Positions 42,806 to 51,929 of a stretch of DNA of 64,000 nt are shown here, piece by piece. Source of the stretch: Deltaproteobacteria bacterium (GTDB lineage: Bacteria; Desulfobacterota; GWC2-55-46). Each line of letters begins with the position of its first letter. Position 1 is the first letter of the stretch. Below the pieces are notes generated by a model, which made no database searches, was not told where the DNA came from, and saw only the letters and a list, made by a program, of their open reading frames with translations. The position numbers and the translations under genes were made by a program. The stretch is taken from the NCBI GenBank assembly GCA_016234935.1, contig JACRNL010000003.1, positions 111,409-175,408 on the forward strand, given 5' to 3'.

Positions 42806-44542
42806 ATGTCCGATTACGTAGTAACCGCAAGAAAATGGAGACCCGGCCTCTTTGAGGATATAATCGGCCAGGGGCACGTTACAAGGACGCTCTCTAACGC
42901 GCTCTCGTCCGGCAGGGTTGCGCACGCCTATCTTTTTTCCGGCCCCCGCGGCGTGGGAAAGACGACCGCGGCGAGGATTATGGCAAAGGGGCTGAACTGC
43001 GAAAAAGGCCCAGTCCCGGCTCCGTGCAACTCATGCAGCTCCTGCAAGGCCGTTGCCTCCGGCTCCTCCGTGGACGTTTTTGAGATAGACGGGGCGTCCA
43101 ACAACGGAGTTGAGAACGTCAGGGAACTGAGAGAGGGCATACGTTTTGTGCCGGGCGAGGCAAGATACAAGGTCTACATAATAGACGAAGTCCATATGCT
43201 CTCAGGCGCGGCGTTTAACGCGCTATTAAAGACCCTTGAAGAGCCGCCTCCGCACGCCGTGTTCATCCTGGCGACTACCGAGGCGCATAAGATACCTCTG
43301 ACCATCCTTTCAAGGTGCCAGAGGTTTGACTTCAAGCGCATCCCGTTTAAAGACATACAGGGCCACCTTGAGAAGATACTTACGGCTGAGGGCATAAAGT
43401 TTGAGCCTGAGGCCCTTTTTACGATAGCGCGCGAGGCCGATGGAAGCCTGCGCGACGCGCAAAGCCTTCTGGATCAGGTTATAGCGTTTGCCGGCGCCGG
43501 CGGCGATGAAGAAGGTGCAGTGACCGGCGCGCATGCCACCGAGGCGCTGGGCCTTATGGACAGGGAGATACTGTTTGACCTCTCCTCGGCGGTAATTGAA
43601 AAGAACGCCGGAGCCTGTTTAAATGTTGTTGAAAAGATGCATGATTTTGGTTATGATTTAAAAAAGGGCCTCGGTTTGTATCTTGAACATATCAGAGACC
43701 TTACGGTCATAAAGAGCACAGGTAGCGGAGAGTTCCTGGAACTCTCAGGCGGCGACCTTGAACGCTTCAAGGCGCTTTCGGCAAAGGCCAGCGTCGAGCG
43801 CCTTTATATGCTCTTTGGCATAATCTCAAAGGGCTATGAAGACATCGGCAGGAGCGCGCATCCGAGGCATGTCCTTGAGATAGCCCTCTTGAAGGCCGCG
43901 CACTTTGACTGCGCCGGCCCGGTGGACTCTCTTATAGAGCGGCTTGAGAGGCTCGGCGCGAAGATAGGGCAGGGCGCTGTGGCCGCGGCGGCGCCCAGAG
44001 CGCCTCAGAGCGCCGAGGAGGCCGCGCCCCAGAGCGCTTATCAGACGGTCAGAATCACTTCAGTCAAGCCGAAGGAGCCGGTAAAGGAAAGGCCGTCTGC
44101 CGTGGTTTCAAAGGCGTCGGAAGAAAGCGCGGCGTACGCGGCCGAGCCTGCCCTCGCACGTTTTAAGCGGGGGGATGAACTTGGCCAGGAGAGCCCTGAG
44201 GGTCAAGACAGCCTCGTTGATTTTATCAGAAAGAAGATACGCACCCTTGATGAAGCGGTCAGATCCTCCATAGTAAATGTGAGACAGGACGACGTCGAGT
44301 TTACGGTGCCGGAAGAAAAGCTCGGTATTTTCAAGATGAATATTGAGAATAAGAAGCTCGAGGCCGCCTGTAATGAATATTTCAAAAGGCGCATGAGGCT
44401 TGTTGTTAAATCGTCGGGCGGCGCTTCGCCCGCGGCGGATAAGAAAAACGGGGCTGACCCCCTTCAAGGGGCTGAACCCCTTCAAGGGGCTGATCCGCTC
44501 ATAAAAGAGGCCCTCAGCGTATTTGGCGGCAGGGTAATATAG
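42806..44542 (+). CDS. dnaX: DNA polymerase III subunits gamma/tau, with two repeat inserts
   Basis: 578 residues from ATG 42806 (MSDYVVTARKWRPGLFEDIIGQ); an in-frame TTG at 42797 is less likely. Clamp-loader ATPase: Walker A GPRGVGKTT (46-54), zinc cysteines C64 and C74/C77/C80, Walker B IIDEVHML, sensor ATTEAHKIPLTILSRCQRFDF. The C-terminal half is a variable tau-like region. Two stretches there are repeat-encoded: residues about 448-457 (PALARFKRG, family A) and 549-566 (GADPLQ-GAEPLQ-GADPLI, 18-nt units). Both keep frame. No A-rich slippery heptamer was examined rigorously. ybaB starts 11 bp downstream. Confidence 0.95.
   Translation: MSDYVVTARKWRPGLFEDIIGQGHVTRTLSNALSSGRVAHAYLFSGPRGVGKTTAARIMAKGLNCEKGPVPAPCNSCSSCKAVASGSSVDVFEIDGASNNGVENVRELREGIRFVPGEARYKVYIIDEVHMLSGAAFNALLKTLEEPPPHAVFILATTEAHKIPLTILSRCQRFDFKRIPFKDIQGHLEKILTAEGIKFEPEALFTIAREADGSLRDAQSLLDQVIAFAGAGGDEEGAVTGAHATEALGLMDREILFDLSSAVIEKNAGACLNVVEKMHDFGYDLKKGLGLYLEHIRDLTVIKSTGSGEFLELSGGDLERFKALSAKASVERLYMLFGIISKGYEDIGRSAHPRHVLEIALLKAAHFDCAGPVDSLIERLERLGAKIGQGAVAAAAPRAPQSAEEAAPQSAYQTVRITSVKPKEPVKERPSAVVSKASEESAAYAAEPALARFKRGDELGQESPEGQDSLVDFIRKKIRTLDEAVRSSIVNVRQDDVEFTVPEEKLGIFKMNIENKKLEAACNEYFKRRMRLVVKSSGGASPAADKKNGADPLQGAEPLQGADPLIKEALSVFGGRVI
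44146..44174. repeat. family A repeat in frame within dnaX
   Basis: GCCTGCCCTCGCACG then TTTTAAGCGGGG encodes PALARFKRG, nearly the same peptide as the opposite-strand copy in ntrB (PALAGLKRG). Confidence 0.82.
44450..44496. repeat. 18-nt tandem repeat in frame within dnaX
   Basis: Units GGGGCTGACCCCCTTCAA (44450) and GGGGCTGAACCCCTTCAA (44468), then a partial third. The first unit starts exactly on codon 549, each unit encoding six residues. Confidence 0.9.
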
Positions 44543-44553
44543 CAGGAGGCGGA

Positions 44554-44877
44554 ATGTCCAAAGATCTCGGCAATATAATGAAACAGGCCAGAAAGATGCA
44601 GGAGAGCATGGCCGAGGTGCAAAAAGCCCTCGCCATCAGGACCTGTGAGGCTACCTCAGGCGGCGGCATGGTTACGGCCGTGGTGAACGGAAATCAGGAA
44701 CTGATTTCTTTAAAGATAGACCCGTCCGTTGTTGACCCTAAGGACGTTGACATGCTGCAGGACCTTATAACCGCCGCGGTAAGCGAGGCGTTCAGGCGTT
44801 CAAAGGAGATGGTCTCCCAAGAGATGGGCAAGATCACATCAGGCTTCGGCGTGGACCTGCCCGGCATGTTCAAGTAG
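44554..44877 (+). CDS. ybaB: nucleoid-associated protein YbaB/EbfC
   Basis: 107 residues, standard size. MSKDLGNIMKQARKMQESMAEVQKALA, the central strand GGGMVTAVVNGNQELISLKIDPSVV, and PKDVDMLQDLITAAVSEAFRRSKEMVSQEMGKIT are family hallmarks. Binds DNA as a dimer with tweezer-like arms. Between dnaX and recR, its near-universal location. AGGAGG lies 7 bases upstream of the ATG. Confidence 0.97.
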   Translation: MSKDLGNIMKQARKMQESMAEVQKALAIRTCEATSGGGMVTAVVNGNQELISLKIDPSVVDPKDVDMLQDLITAAVSEAFRRSKEMVSQEMGKITSGFGVDLPGMFK

Positions 44878-45052
44878 GTATTTTCATAAAACGGGCAGCG
44901 GATAATTTTTTTTATTTTAAACATGGCCGTGATATGCTATATGATGAAGTGCCGGAAACATGATGAAGCGGTCAGGCCGGCACGCCGGGCCTATTGAGAC
45001 GGATTTTTAAGGGTTGATTAACGCACCCATGCCGCATGGGAATCACGAGGGC

Positions 45053-45649
45053 ATGCAATACGCCGAGCCTATTGATAGATTGATAAAAGCCTTTACCCGC
45101 CTTCCGGGCATCGGTGAAAAGACAGCCGCGAGACTCGCCCTATATATCCTCAATTCAAAAAGGGAATATGTAGATGAGTTTGCCGCAAGCCTCCTTGGCG
45201 TAAAGGAGAATGTTGAACTTTGCTCCGAGTGTCTGGCCTTTTCGGAGAAAGACCCGTGCCGCATCTGCACGGACTCCGGGCGCGACGCATCCATAGTATG
45301 CGTGGTGTCGGATTACAAGGATATGATGGCCCTTGAGGCAATGGGCGCTTACAAAGGCAGATACCACATACTGCACGGCAACATGGCCCCCTTAAAGGGC
45401 ATAGGCCCAGGCGAGATCAGGATAAAAGAGCTTTCAAGCAGGATTCAGGCGGGCGGCATAAAAGAGGTCATCCTCGCCACGGGTTTTGATTCCGAGGGAG
45501 ACGCCACCTCGATGTATATAGCAAGGCTCCTTAAGCCCGCCGGAGTAAGGCTCACCCGCATTGCCTCAGGGGTGCCGGTCGGCAGCTTCGTCGAGTACAT
45601 GGACGGCGCGACGCTCGGCAGGGCAATGGACGGAAGGAAAGAGGTCTGA
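45053..45649 (+). CDS. recR: recombination mediator RecR
   Basis: 198 residues from ATG 45053, matching the family length (MQYAEPIDRLIKAFTRLPGIGEKTA). In-frame ATG 45029 and TTG 45014 would add residues and have no better ribosome site. It has a helix-hairpin-helix (LPGIGEKTAARL), a C4 zinc finger (CSECLAFSEKDPCRIC), a Toprim domain (SIVCVVSDYKDMMALE...LHGNMAPLKGIGPGEIRIKEL) and a Walker-B-like end (GVPVGSFVEYMDGATLGRAMDGRKEV). Works with RecO/RecF in gap repair. Confidence 0.96.
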   Translation: MQYAEPIDRLIKAFTRLPGIGEKTAARLALYILNSKREYVDEFAASLLGVKENVELCSECLAFSEKDPCRICTDSGRDASIVCVVSDYKDMMALEAMGAYKGRYHILHGNMAPLKGIGPGEIRIKELSSRIQAGGIKEVILATGFDSEGDATSMYIARLLKPAGVRLTRIASGVPVGSFVEYMDGATLGRAMDGRKEV

Positions 45650-45780
45650 GGGTGGAAAGGCGGGGGAGTTGCCCTTGCCGCCACTTCGGGCGCTTCATTG
45701 TAAACTTCGGAGAATTCCGGCCTTGCGGCATTAAAGAGGCTTTTCACGCATTGAGTTCGTATGGCAGGGCGTCAGCCCCC

Positions 45781-45850
45781 TTGCTTCAGGCCCCCGCTTC
45801 AGACATGCGAGGGCAGGCACGCGAGGGTTGAACCCTTTTAAAGGGCGGGC
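45781..45850. repeat. family A repeat joined to an 18-nt-type palindrome
   Basis: CCCCCGCTTCAGACATGCGA with GGGCAGGCACGCGAGGG, running directly into GGGTTGAACCCTTTTAAAGGG, the same word as the glgA unit. It occupies the 235-bp recR-porG gap, whose remaining part (45650-45780) shows no gene. Confidence 0.75.
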
Positions 45851-45884
45851 TTCCAATAAATACACGGGGAAGACAGAAAACATT

Positions 45885-46463
45885 ATGGAAACGTATTTAG
45901 AGGTCAGATGGCACGGCAGGGCGCAGCAGGGCATGGTGACCGCCGCAAAGGTGCTGGGCGAGGCATGTCTGATTGCCGGAAAGTATGTGCAGGCGTTTCC
46001 GGAGTTCGGCCCGGAGAGGATGGGCGCGCCTGTAAGGGCGTATAACAGGATATCGGACGCCCCCATAAGGCTCCACTCTCAGGTGACCAATCCGCGATAT
46101 GTCCTTATCGCCGACCCAACGCTCATAGGCGTGGCCGGGGTGACGGACGGCGCGCCGGATGACGCCGTGTTTATCGTAAATTCGCCCAAGAGCGCCAAAG
46201 AGATGAGGCAGGAGCTTGGCCTTGGCGGCAAGTCCCCCAAGGTCTATACGCTGGACGCATCGAAAATTTCTCTTGAGACCATCGGCAGGCTCATGCCCAA
46301 CACCCCTCTTTTGGGCGCGCTGGCAAAGACCACCGGCATTGTCACGCTCGACGCGCTTATAGGCAACTTCAAGGAAAACTATTCCAAGAAGTTCCCCCCC
46401 AAGGTCATTGAAGGCAACGTCGCCGCGATGAGGCGCGCCTATGAAGAGGTAAAAGGGGAGTAG
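45885..46463 (+). CDS. porG: pyruvate:ferredoxin oxidoreductase, gamma subunit
   Basis: 192 residues from ATG 45885 (ACGGGGAAGA upstream). Hallmarks: EVRWHGRAQQGMVTAAKVLGEACLIAGKYVQAFPEFGPERMGAPVRAYNRIS. Part of the four-subunit enzyme that oxidises pyruvate (or reductively carboxylates acetyl-CoA) using ferredoxin. First of porG-D-A-B. The substrate could be another 2-oxoacid; the arrangement and PorA sequence favour pyruvate. Confidence 0.93.
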   Translation: METYLEVRWHGRAQQGMVTAAKVLGEACLIAGKYVQAFPEFGPERMGAPVRAYNRISDAPIRLHSQVTNPRYVLIADPTLIGVAGVTDGAPDDAVFIVNSPKSAKEMRQELGLGGKSPKVYTLDASKISLETIGRLMPNTPLLGALAKTTGIVTLDALIGNFKENYSKKFPPKVIEGNVAAMRRAYEEVKGE

Positions 46464-46541
46464 TTTTTTCACCCGCGGCGCAGGGTTTTGATCCGTGCTT
46501 TCGCGTAAAACAAAAGGTGCCTCGCGCACATGGAGATAAAT

Positions 46542-46823
46542 ATGGCAGAGCATAAAAAACTCCCCGAAGGGGGCGTAATCGAAAAAGGCGGCACGGCACA
46601 CGGCTATTCAACCGGCGGATGGAGAAAGCTCCGTCCGGTCGTTGACCTCGGCAAATGCACTAACTGCATGATCTGCTGGGTAATGTGCCCTGATTCCGCC
46701 GTTATAGTGCAGGACGGGAAGATGGTCGGCTTTGATCTTGAGCACTGCAAGGGCTGCGGCATATGCGCCGTGGAGTGCCCTGACAAGGTCAAGGCGATAA
46801 AGATGAACGAGGAGGCCGATTAA
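46542..46823 (+). CDS. porD: pyruvate:ferredoxin oxidoreductase, delta (ferredoxin) subunit
   Basis: 93 residues from ATG 46542 (GGAG 6 bases upstream; ATG 46530 has no site). Two [4Fe-4S] motifs: CTNCMICWVMCPDSA and CKGCGICAVECPDK. Passes electrons from the TPP site to external ferredoxin. porA starts 5 bp after its stop. Confidence 0.95.
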   Translation: MAEHKKLPEGGVIEKGGTAHGYSTGGWRKLRPVVDLGKCTNCMICWVMCPDSAVIVQDGKMVGFDLEHCKGCGICAVECPDKVKAIKMNEEAD

Positions 46824-46828
46824 TAAAA

Positions 46829-48019
46829 ATGGCTGTCACGGCACACACTAAAAAAGCGGCTTTAACCGGCAACACCGCCGTAGCAATAGCGATGAAGCAG
46901 ATTAACCCTGACGTATACCCGGCGTACCCTATAACGCCGTCAACGGGAATAGTAGAAGACTTCTCCGGCTTTGTCGCCGACGGCTCGGTGGATACGGAGT
47001 TGATAACCGTCGAGAGCGAGCATTCGGCGATGAGCGCATGCATAGGCGCGTCCGCCGCCGGGGCGCGCGTCATGACGGCGACATCCTCTCAGGGGCTTGC
47101 CCTGATGTGGGAGATGCTCTACATCGCTTCCGGCATGAGGCTGCCCATAGTCATCGCAGACGTCAACAGGGCGCTGTCCGCCCCGATAAACATACATTGC
47201 GACCATTCAGATTCCATGGGCGCAAGGGACGCAGGCTGGCTCCAGCTTTACGCGGAGACCGTTCAGGAGGCGTACGACAACGTATTCATGGCAATGAGGA
47301 TAGCGGAGAATGCAAAGGTCATGCTTCCGGCCATGGTCTGCATGGACGGTTTTATCACGAGCCACGCCATAGAAAACCTGGATCTTCTTTCGGACGAAGA
47401 GGTCAGGGGCTTTGTCGGAGAATACAAGGGCAGGAATTCTCTTCTTGACACGGACAACCCCGTCACCTGGGGCGCCATGGTGCTTCAGGACCACTACATC
47501 ACCTTCAAACACCAGCAGTCCGAGGCCATGACAAGGGCCAAAGGCGTTGCCGCCGGCGTAATGAAGGAGTTCGGCGAGAAGTTCGGCAGACCCTACGGAT
47601 TAATCGACGCTTACAGGCTGGAGGACGCGGAGGCGGCCATCGTTATCATGAACTCAGCCGCCGGCACGACGAAGGTCGTTGTCGACGATCTCAGAAAGCA
47701 GGGCAAGAAGGTCGGCGTTTTGAGACTGCGCCTGTTCAGGCCGTTCCCGTTCAAGGAGATAGCCGACGCGCTGAGGGGCGTAAAGGTCGTGGCGGTGCTT
47801 GACAGGGCCGATTCCATGAACTCCTTTGGCGGGCCGCTCTTTAACGAACTGCGCTCGGCGCTCTATGACCTCGACAATCGCCCGAAGGTCATGAGCAGGA
47901 TATACGGCCTCGGCGGAAGGGACTACAAGGTGAAAGACGCGGTAGAGGTCTTTGAAGAGCTTTTGAACATCTCGAAGACCGGCAAGATTGATACCATGAC
48001 AAAATACATTACCCTTTAA
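46829..48019 (+). CDS. porA: pyruvate:ferredoxin oxidoreductase, alpha subunit
   Basis: 396 residues. LTGNTAVAIAMKQINPDVYPAYPITPSTGIVEDFSGFVADG, ESEHSAMSACIGASAAGARVMTATSSQGLALMWEMLYIASGMRLPIVI, then the C-terminal domain II (KVGVLRLRLFRPFPFKEIADAL, DRADSMNSFGGPLFNELRSAL). Binds pyruvate/CoA and the pyrimidine side of TPP together with PorB. Complete and typical length. Confidence 0.96.
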   Translation: MAVTAHTKKAALTGNTAVAIAMKQINPDVYPAYPITPSTGIVEDFSGFVADGSVDTELITVESEHSAMSACIGASAAGARVMTATSSQGLALMWEMLYIASGMRLPIVIADVNRALSAPINIHCDHSDSMGARDAGWLQLYAETVQEAYDNVFMAMRIAENAKVMLPAMVCMDGFITSHAIENLDLLSDEEVRGFVGEYKGRNSLLDTDNPVTWGAMVLQDHYITFKHQQSEAMTRAKGVAAGVMKEFGEKFGRPYGLIDAYRLEDAEAAIVIMNSAAGTTKVVVDDLRKQGKKVGVLRLRLFRPFPFKEIADALRGVKVVAVLDRADSMNSFGGPLFNELRSALYDLDNRPKVMSRIYGLGGRDYKVKDAVEVFEELLNISKTGKIDTMTKYITL

Positions 48020-48021
48020 AC

Positions 48022-48068
48022 CAAACCCCCTGAGGGGGTTTGACCCCTTGAAGGGGCTGAGCCCCTTG
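48022..48068. repeat. 18-nt-type palindromic repeat between porA and porB
   Basis: ACCCCCTGAGGGGGTTTG-like and ACCCCTTGAAGGGGCTG units followed by AGCCCCTTGCTG, period 17-18. It starts just after the porA stop. Confidence 0.8.
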
Positions 48069-48115
48069 CTGTGATGTTCGCGGCGGGGTTTAAACGATAG
48101 AGGCTAAAAAACGCT

Positions 48116-49051
48116 ATGGCAACGATAAAGGAACTTGCAAAAAAAGACGAGCTTTTATCCGGCGGACACAGGCTTTGCGCCGGCTGCGGCATACCGCCGA
48201 TAGTAAGGATCATACTGAGAAGCGCCAACGGCCCTGTGGTGGCCTCCTCGGCGACCGGATGCCTTGAGGTCGGCACGACCATATACCCGTACACCGCATG
48301 GAGGATACCGTGGATACACTCGGCCTTCGAGAACTCCGCCGCCACGATATCCGGCGTGGAGACGGCGTACAGGGCGCTTAAAAAGAGGGGCAGGATACCC
48401 GCGGACAAGGATATCAAGTTCGTAGCCTTCGGCGGAGACGGCGGGACGTATGATATCGGACTGCAGTCCCTTTCCGGCGCGCTTGAAAGAAGGCATAACT
48501 TCCTCTATGTCTGCTACGACAACGGCGCGTATATGAACACCGGCATCCAGCGCTCAAGCGCCACGCCTCTTTTCTCGAACACGACGACGTCGCAGGCGGG
48601 CGAGGTCATACAGGGCAAGCAGGAGTGGAGGAAGGATCTGACGCGCATAGTCGTCGCGCACAACGTCCCCTTCGCGGCGCAGTGCTCTCCGCACAACTGG
48701 GCCGACCTTTCCAAAAAGGCCGAAAAGGCCCTTGCGGTAAAAGGCCCGACATTTTTAAACGTAATGTCGCCGTGCCCGCTGGGATGGTATACCAAGTCGG
48801 AGGATTCCATAAAGCTCGCGAAGCTCTCCGTGGACACCTGTTACTGGCCGCTTTACGAGGTGGAAAACGGCGTAATGAAGGTCACTTACAAGCCCAAGGA
48901 AAAAAAGCCGCTTGCCGAATGGCTCAAACCCCAAGGCAGGTTCAAACACCTCTTCAAGCCGGAGAACGCGAATCTGCTCAGTGCGTTTCAGGCGCGGGTC
49001 GACTCTGAATGGCAGAGGCTTATTGATCTGGACGGGAAGCAGGTCTACTAA
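48116..49051 (+). CDS. porB: pyruvate:ferredoxin oxidoreductase, beta subunit
   Basis: 311 residues. TPP and proximal Fe-S subunit: HRLCAGCGIPPIVRI (cysteine pair), ATGCLEVGTTIYPYTAWRIPWIH, the TPP motif GDGGTYDIGLQSLSGALERRHNFLYVCYDNGAYMNTG and SPCPLGW. Together with porA, porG and porD it makes a complete enzyme. Confidence 0.96.
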   Translation: MATIKELAKKDELLSGGHRLCAGCGIPPIVRIILRSANGPVVASSATGCLEVGTTIYPYTAWRIPWIHSAFENSAATISGVETAYRALKKRGRIPADKDIKFVAFGGDGGTYDIGLQSLSGALERRHNFLYVCYDNGAYMNTGIQRSSATPLFSNTTTSQAGEVIQGKQEWRKDLTRIVVAHNVPFAAQCSPHNWADLSKKAEKALAVKGPTFLNVMSPCPLGWYTKSEDSIKLAKLSVDTCYWPLYEVENGVMKVTYKPKEKKPLAEWLKPQGRFKHLFKPENANLLSAFQARVDSEWQRLIDLDGKQVY

Positions 49052-49089
49052 CGGGTCACATTCATATTCAGCTAAAGGCAGGAGATGTA

Positions 49090-49572
49090 ATGGCTCAAAG
49101 CAGTTTTGTGATGCATGAAGAGGAGTTCGGCGAGATAACGGTTATTATCGAACGGCTTTTGCGCGAGGCAAACGCGAAGTGCGTGTATCTCGTTGATAAA
49201 GACGGCCAGCTCATCTCGTCGAGCGGCGAGACCGCGGAGATAGACGTGACCTCCCTGGCGTCGCTCACCGCTGGCAATATCGCCGCCACGGGCGGCATGG
49301 CCAAGCTCATCGGCGAGAAGGAATTCTCCGTCCTTTTTCACGAAGGCGAGAGGGACAACCTGCACATTTCGCTCGTTGCCCAGAGGGTCATCCTCGTGGT
49401 TATCTTCGATAAGAGGTCGTCCATAGGGCTTGTCCGCCTGCGCGTCAAGAAGGCCAGCGACGAGCTTGGCAGGACTATACAGAAGCTCGTTGACAAGATG
49501 GAGGAGGTCACAGACAAGGTCACGCTCCTTGAAGAGATAACTGACGACGATATAGAAAAACTTTTTTCTTAA
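49090..49572 (+). CDS. mglB: Roadblock/LC7-domain protein (MglB-like)
   Basis: 160 residues, close to Myxococcus MglB (159). Roadblock fold: ITVIIERLLREANAKCVYLVDKDGQLISSSGETAEIDVTSLASLTAGNIAATGGMAKLIGEKEFSVLFHEGERDNLHISLVAQRVILVVIFD, then a helical C-terminus. Such proteins act as GTPase-activating partners of MglA. AGGCAGGAG before the ATG. mglA follows about 110 bp later. Confidence 0.9.
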   Translation: MAQSSFVMHEEEFGEITVIIERLLREANAKCVYLVDKDGQLISSSGETAEIDVTSLASLTAGNIAATGGMAKLIGEKEFSVLFHEGERDNLHISLVAQRVILVVIFDKRSSIGLVRLRVKKASDELGRTIQKLVDKMEEVTDKVTLLEEITDDDIEKLFS

Positions 49573-49680
49573 GGTCTTTGCGGCCGCAGTCCGGGCATGT
49601 TTTTCCTGCAGAGCCCCGGCGCGTGAATGAGTTTTCTCGGCGCCGAGTTTGGAAATTTATGTATTTCAGAACGGAAAAAA

Positions 49681-50268
49681 ATGTCATTTATAAATTATTC
49701 TTCGCGGGAGATAAACTGTAAGATTGTTTATTATGGCCCCGGCCTGTGCGGGAAGACCACTAACTTGCAGATTATCTACAAAAAAACGAGGCCTGAGGCC
49801 AAGGGCAAGATGATCACCCTTGCCACGGAGACCGAAAGGACGCTGTTTTTCGACTTCCTGCCCCTTGCCCTGGGCGATATCAAGGGCTTTAAGACCCGTT
49901 TTCACCTCTACACGGTTCCGGGGCAGATATTCTACGACGCCTCGCGTAAGCTCATTCTGAAGGGCGTTGACGGCATAGTCTTTGTGGCCGACTCCCAGGT
50001 CGAGAGGATGGACGCCAACATTGAGAGCTTCGACAACATGAAGGCCAACCTGGAGGAGCAGGGCTACGCCCTTAGCCAGATACCCTACGTCGTCCAGTAC
50101 AACAAGAGAGACCTTCCAAACGTAGTCCCGATAGAAGAGCTTAAAAAAGTGCTCAATCCAGACAACGTGGCGGACTTCGAGGCCAGCGCGCGCGACGGCG
50201 TCGGCGTGTTCGAGACGCTCAAGACCATCGTAAAACTCGTCCTCATCGAGCTGAAAAAAGGCTCATAA
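49681..50268 (+). CDS. mglA: MglA-type small GTPase
   Basis: 195 residues from ATG 49681, exactly the MglA length; an upstream in-frame ATG at 49627 is possible. P-loop [10 protein letters not shown], the family-specific [29 protein letters not shown] (TVPGQ in place of DxxGQ), and the base-specificity motif NKRD. With MglB it sets cell polarity (motility, pili or secretion placement). Weak ribosome site. An inverted pair TATCGGTTAT / ATAACCGATA (50287-50337) lies just downstream and may help end the transcript. Confidence 0.93.
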   Translation: MSFINYSSREINCKIVYYGPGLCGKTTNLQIIYKKTRPEAKGKMITLATETERTLFFDFLPLALGDIKGFKTRFHLYTVPGQIFYDASRKLILKGVDGIVFVADSQVERMDANIESFDNMKANLEEQGYALSQIPYVVQYNKRDLPNVVPIEELKKVLNPDNVADFEASARDGVGVFETLKTIVKLVLIELKKGS

Positions 50269-50374
50269 TAATAAATATCCGTTGTTTATCGGTTATTCGT
50301 ATCGGGCTTTTGAACTGCTTTTTTTAGATAACCGATAATGGATAGCCGATTCATTTTTTAAAGGAGGCAATGCC

Positions 50375-50821
50375 ATGAGTCTCAGGGACGATATCCAGAA
50401 GGAGATTGCCGTCGCAATGAAGGCCGGCGACAAGCTTAAGCTTTCGGCGGTGCGCATGCTTTTGTCCGCGGTAAAATACAAAGAGGTCGACGCCAGGCGT
50501 CCGCTTACGGACGAAGAGGTACATCAGGTCGTCGGCACCCTCGTCCGCCAGAGGCTCGACTCCATCGAACAGTTCAAGCAGGGCCAAAGGGCTGACCTCG
50601 CTCAAAAGGAAGAGGCGGAGCTCGCCGTACTCAAGGCGTATCTCCCGCCGCAGCTCTCTGCCGGCGAATTGAGGGAGATAGTGAAACAGGCCGCCGCCCG
50701 CATAGGCGCGGCCGCCATGAAGGACATGGGCAGGCTCATGAAGGAGCTGATGCCGGCGGTGAAGGGCAAGGCCGACGGCAAGCTCGTCAATGACATCGTC
50801 AAGGAAGTCCTTGGCGGGTGA
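50375..50821 (+). CDS. yqeY: GatB/YqeY domain protein
   Basis: 148 residues, all family. MSLRDDIQKEIAVAMKAGDKLKLSAVRMLLSAVKYKEVDAR, RQRLDSIEQFKQGQRADLAQKEEAELAVLKAYLPPQL and the tail helical domain shared with the GatB amidotransferase (GRLMKELMPAVKGKADGKLVNDIVKEVL). The role of free-standing YqeY is not settled; tRNA binding is suspected. Commonly next to dnaG/rpsU. AAAGGAGG lies 9 bases before the ATG. Confidence 0.92.
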   Translation: MSLRDDIQKEIAVAMKAGDKLKLSAVRMLLSAVKYKEVDARRPLTDEEVHQVVGTLVRQRLDSIEQFKQGQRADLAQKEEAELAVLKAYLPPQLSAGELREIVKQAAARIGAAAMKDMGRLMKELMPAVKGKADGKLVNDIVKEVLGG

Positions 50822-50881
50822 TGCGACGGCTGCCTGTTTCAGGAAAGATGCGCGCAATTAAAAACCTTGAAGGGACAAAAA

Positions 50882-51835
50882 ATGAAATTCAAAGACATCT
50901 ACGAAAAGGCCGTTAAGAAAGGGATGGAGCTTGACCCGCGCGGCATTGACGAGGTCAATAAGGAACTTGGGCGCGTAAAGAAGGACTACGACGATTTAAA
51001 GGAAAAGGACAAAAAGACCTTTGACAAAGACCGCCTTACGAACCCTTACGCCGACAGCAGGATGCTTTACGGAAACCCTGAAAAAGACGTCAAGAGGATA
51101 CTGCTCGGCATTGACATGGAGGTCGCCGAGCTGCTTCTTGCCGACAGGCTCCGCGAGAAGGGCAAGCCTGTTGACCTTGTAATCGCGCACCACCCCGAAG
51201 GCAGGGCCATGGCAAATCTTTACGCCGTGATGGACATGCAGTCCGGCATACTTTTAAAGTACGGCGTGCCCGTCAACGTCGCCGAGGACATAATGGACGA
51301 GCGCATAAAAGAGGTCGAAAGGCGGCTCATGGCGGTGAACCACACAAGGACGGTTGACGCGGCGCGCCTCCTTGACATACCATTCATGTGCCTGCATACG
51401 CCTTCCGACAACGCGGTCACGGAATATCTGCAACGCATATTTGACGCGAAAAAACCGGCATATGTCTCCGATATCATTGACATGCTCAAAGAGATACCCG
51501 AGTACGCCGACGCGGTTATGGAGACAACCGGGCCTAAGGTTGTTTGCGGGTCTGCAGGGAGAAAGGCCGGAAAGGTCTTTGTGGACATGACCGGCGGCAC
51601 GGGCGGCAGCAAGAAGGCATTTGAAAAGCTCTCGCAAGCAGGCGTAGGGACTATCGTCGGCATGCACATAAGCGACGACCACCGCAAAGAGGCTGAAAAG
51701 CACCATGTCAACGTAGTCATCGCAGGACACATTTCAAGCGACACCCTCGGCATGAACCTTCTCCTCGATCAGGTGCTCACGCCTGACGTCGAGGTCATAG
51801 GCGCGTCCGGGTTTAAGAGGATTTCAAGGAAGTAA
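50882..51835 (+). CDS. NIF3-like dinuclear metal protein
   Basis: 317 residues from ATG 50882 (GAAGGGAC upstream; TTG 50867 unlikely). Segments DVKRILLGIDMEVAELLLADRL, PVDLVIAHHPEGRAM, NHTRTVDAARLLDIPFMCLHTPSDNAV and TIVGMHISDDHRKEAEKHHVNVVIAGHISSDTLGMNLLLD match the NIF3/YbgI family with His/Glu/Asp metal ligands (AHHP, CLHTPSDN, GHISSD). Biochemical function uncertain; GTP cyclohydrolase-like activity was proposed for some homologues. No GTPCH context here. mutS2 is downstream. Confidence 0.85.
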   Translation: MKFKDIYEKAVKKGMELDPRGIDEVNKELGRVKKDYDDLKEKDKKTFDKDRLTNPYADSRMLYGNPEKDVKRILLGIDMEVAELLLADRLREKGKPVDLVIAHHPEGRAMANLYAVMDMQSGILLKYGVPVNVAEDIMDERIKEVERRLMAVNHTRTVDAARLLDIPFMCLHTPSDNAVTEYLQRIFDAKKPAYVSDIIDMLKEIPEYADAVMETTGPKVVCGSAGRKAGKVFVDMTGGTGGSKKAFEKLSQAGVGTIVGMHISDDHRKEAEKHHVNVVIAGHISSDTLGMNLLLDQVLTPDVEVIGASGFKRISRK

Positions 51836-51929
51836 GGGCGCGGGGGGATTTTTTTTACGTTATTAATGGCGCACTACAACTCCATGCGTGGCCCGCGCCG
51901 CATGATCAACCGTATCAAAGTGAAGCGCC

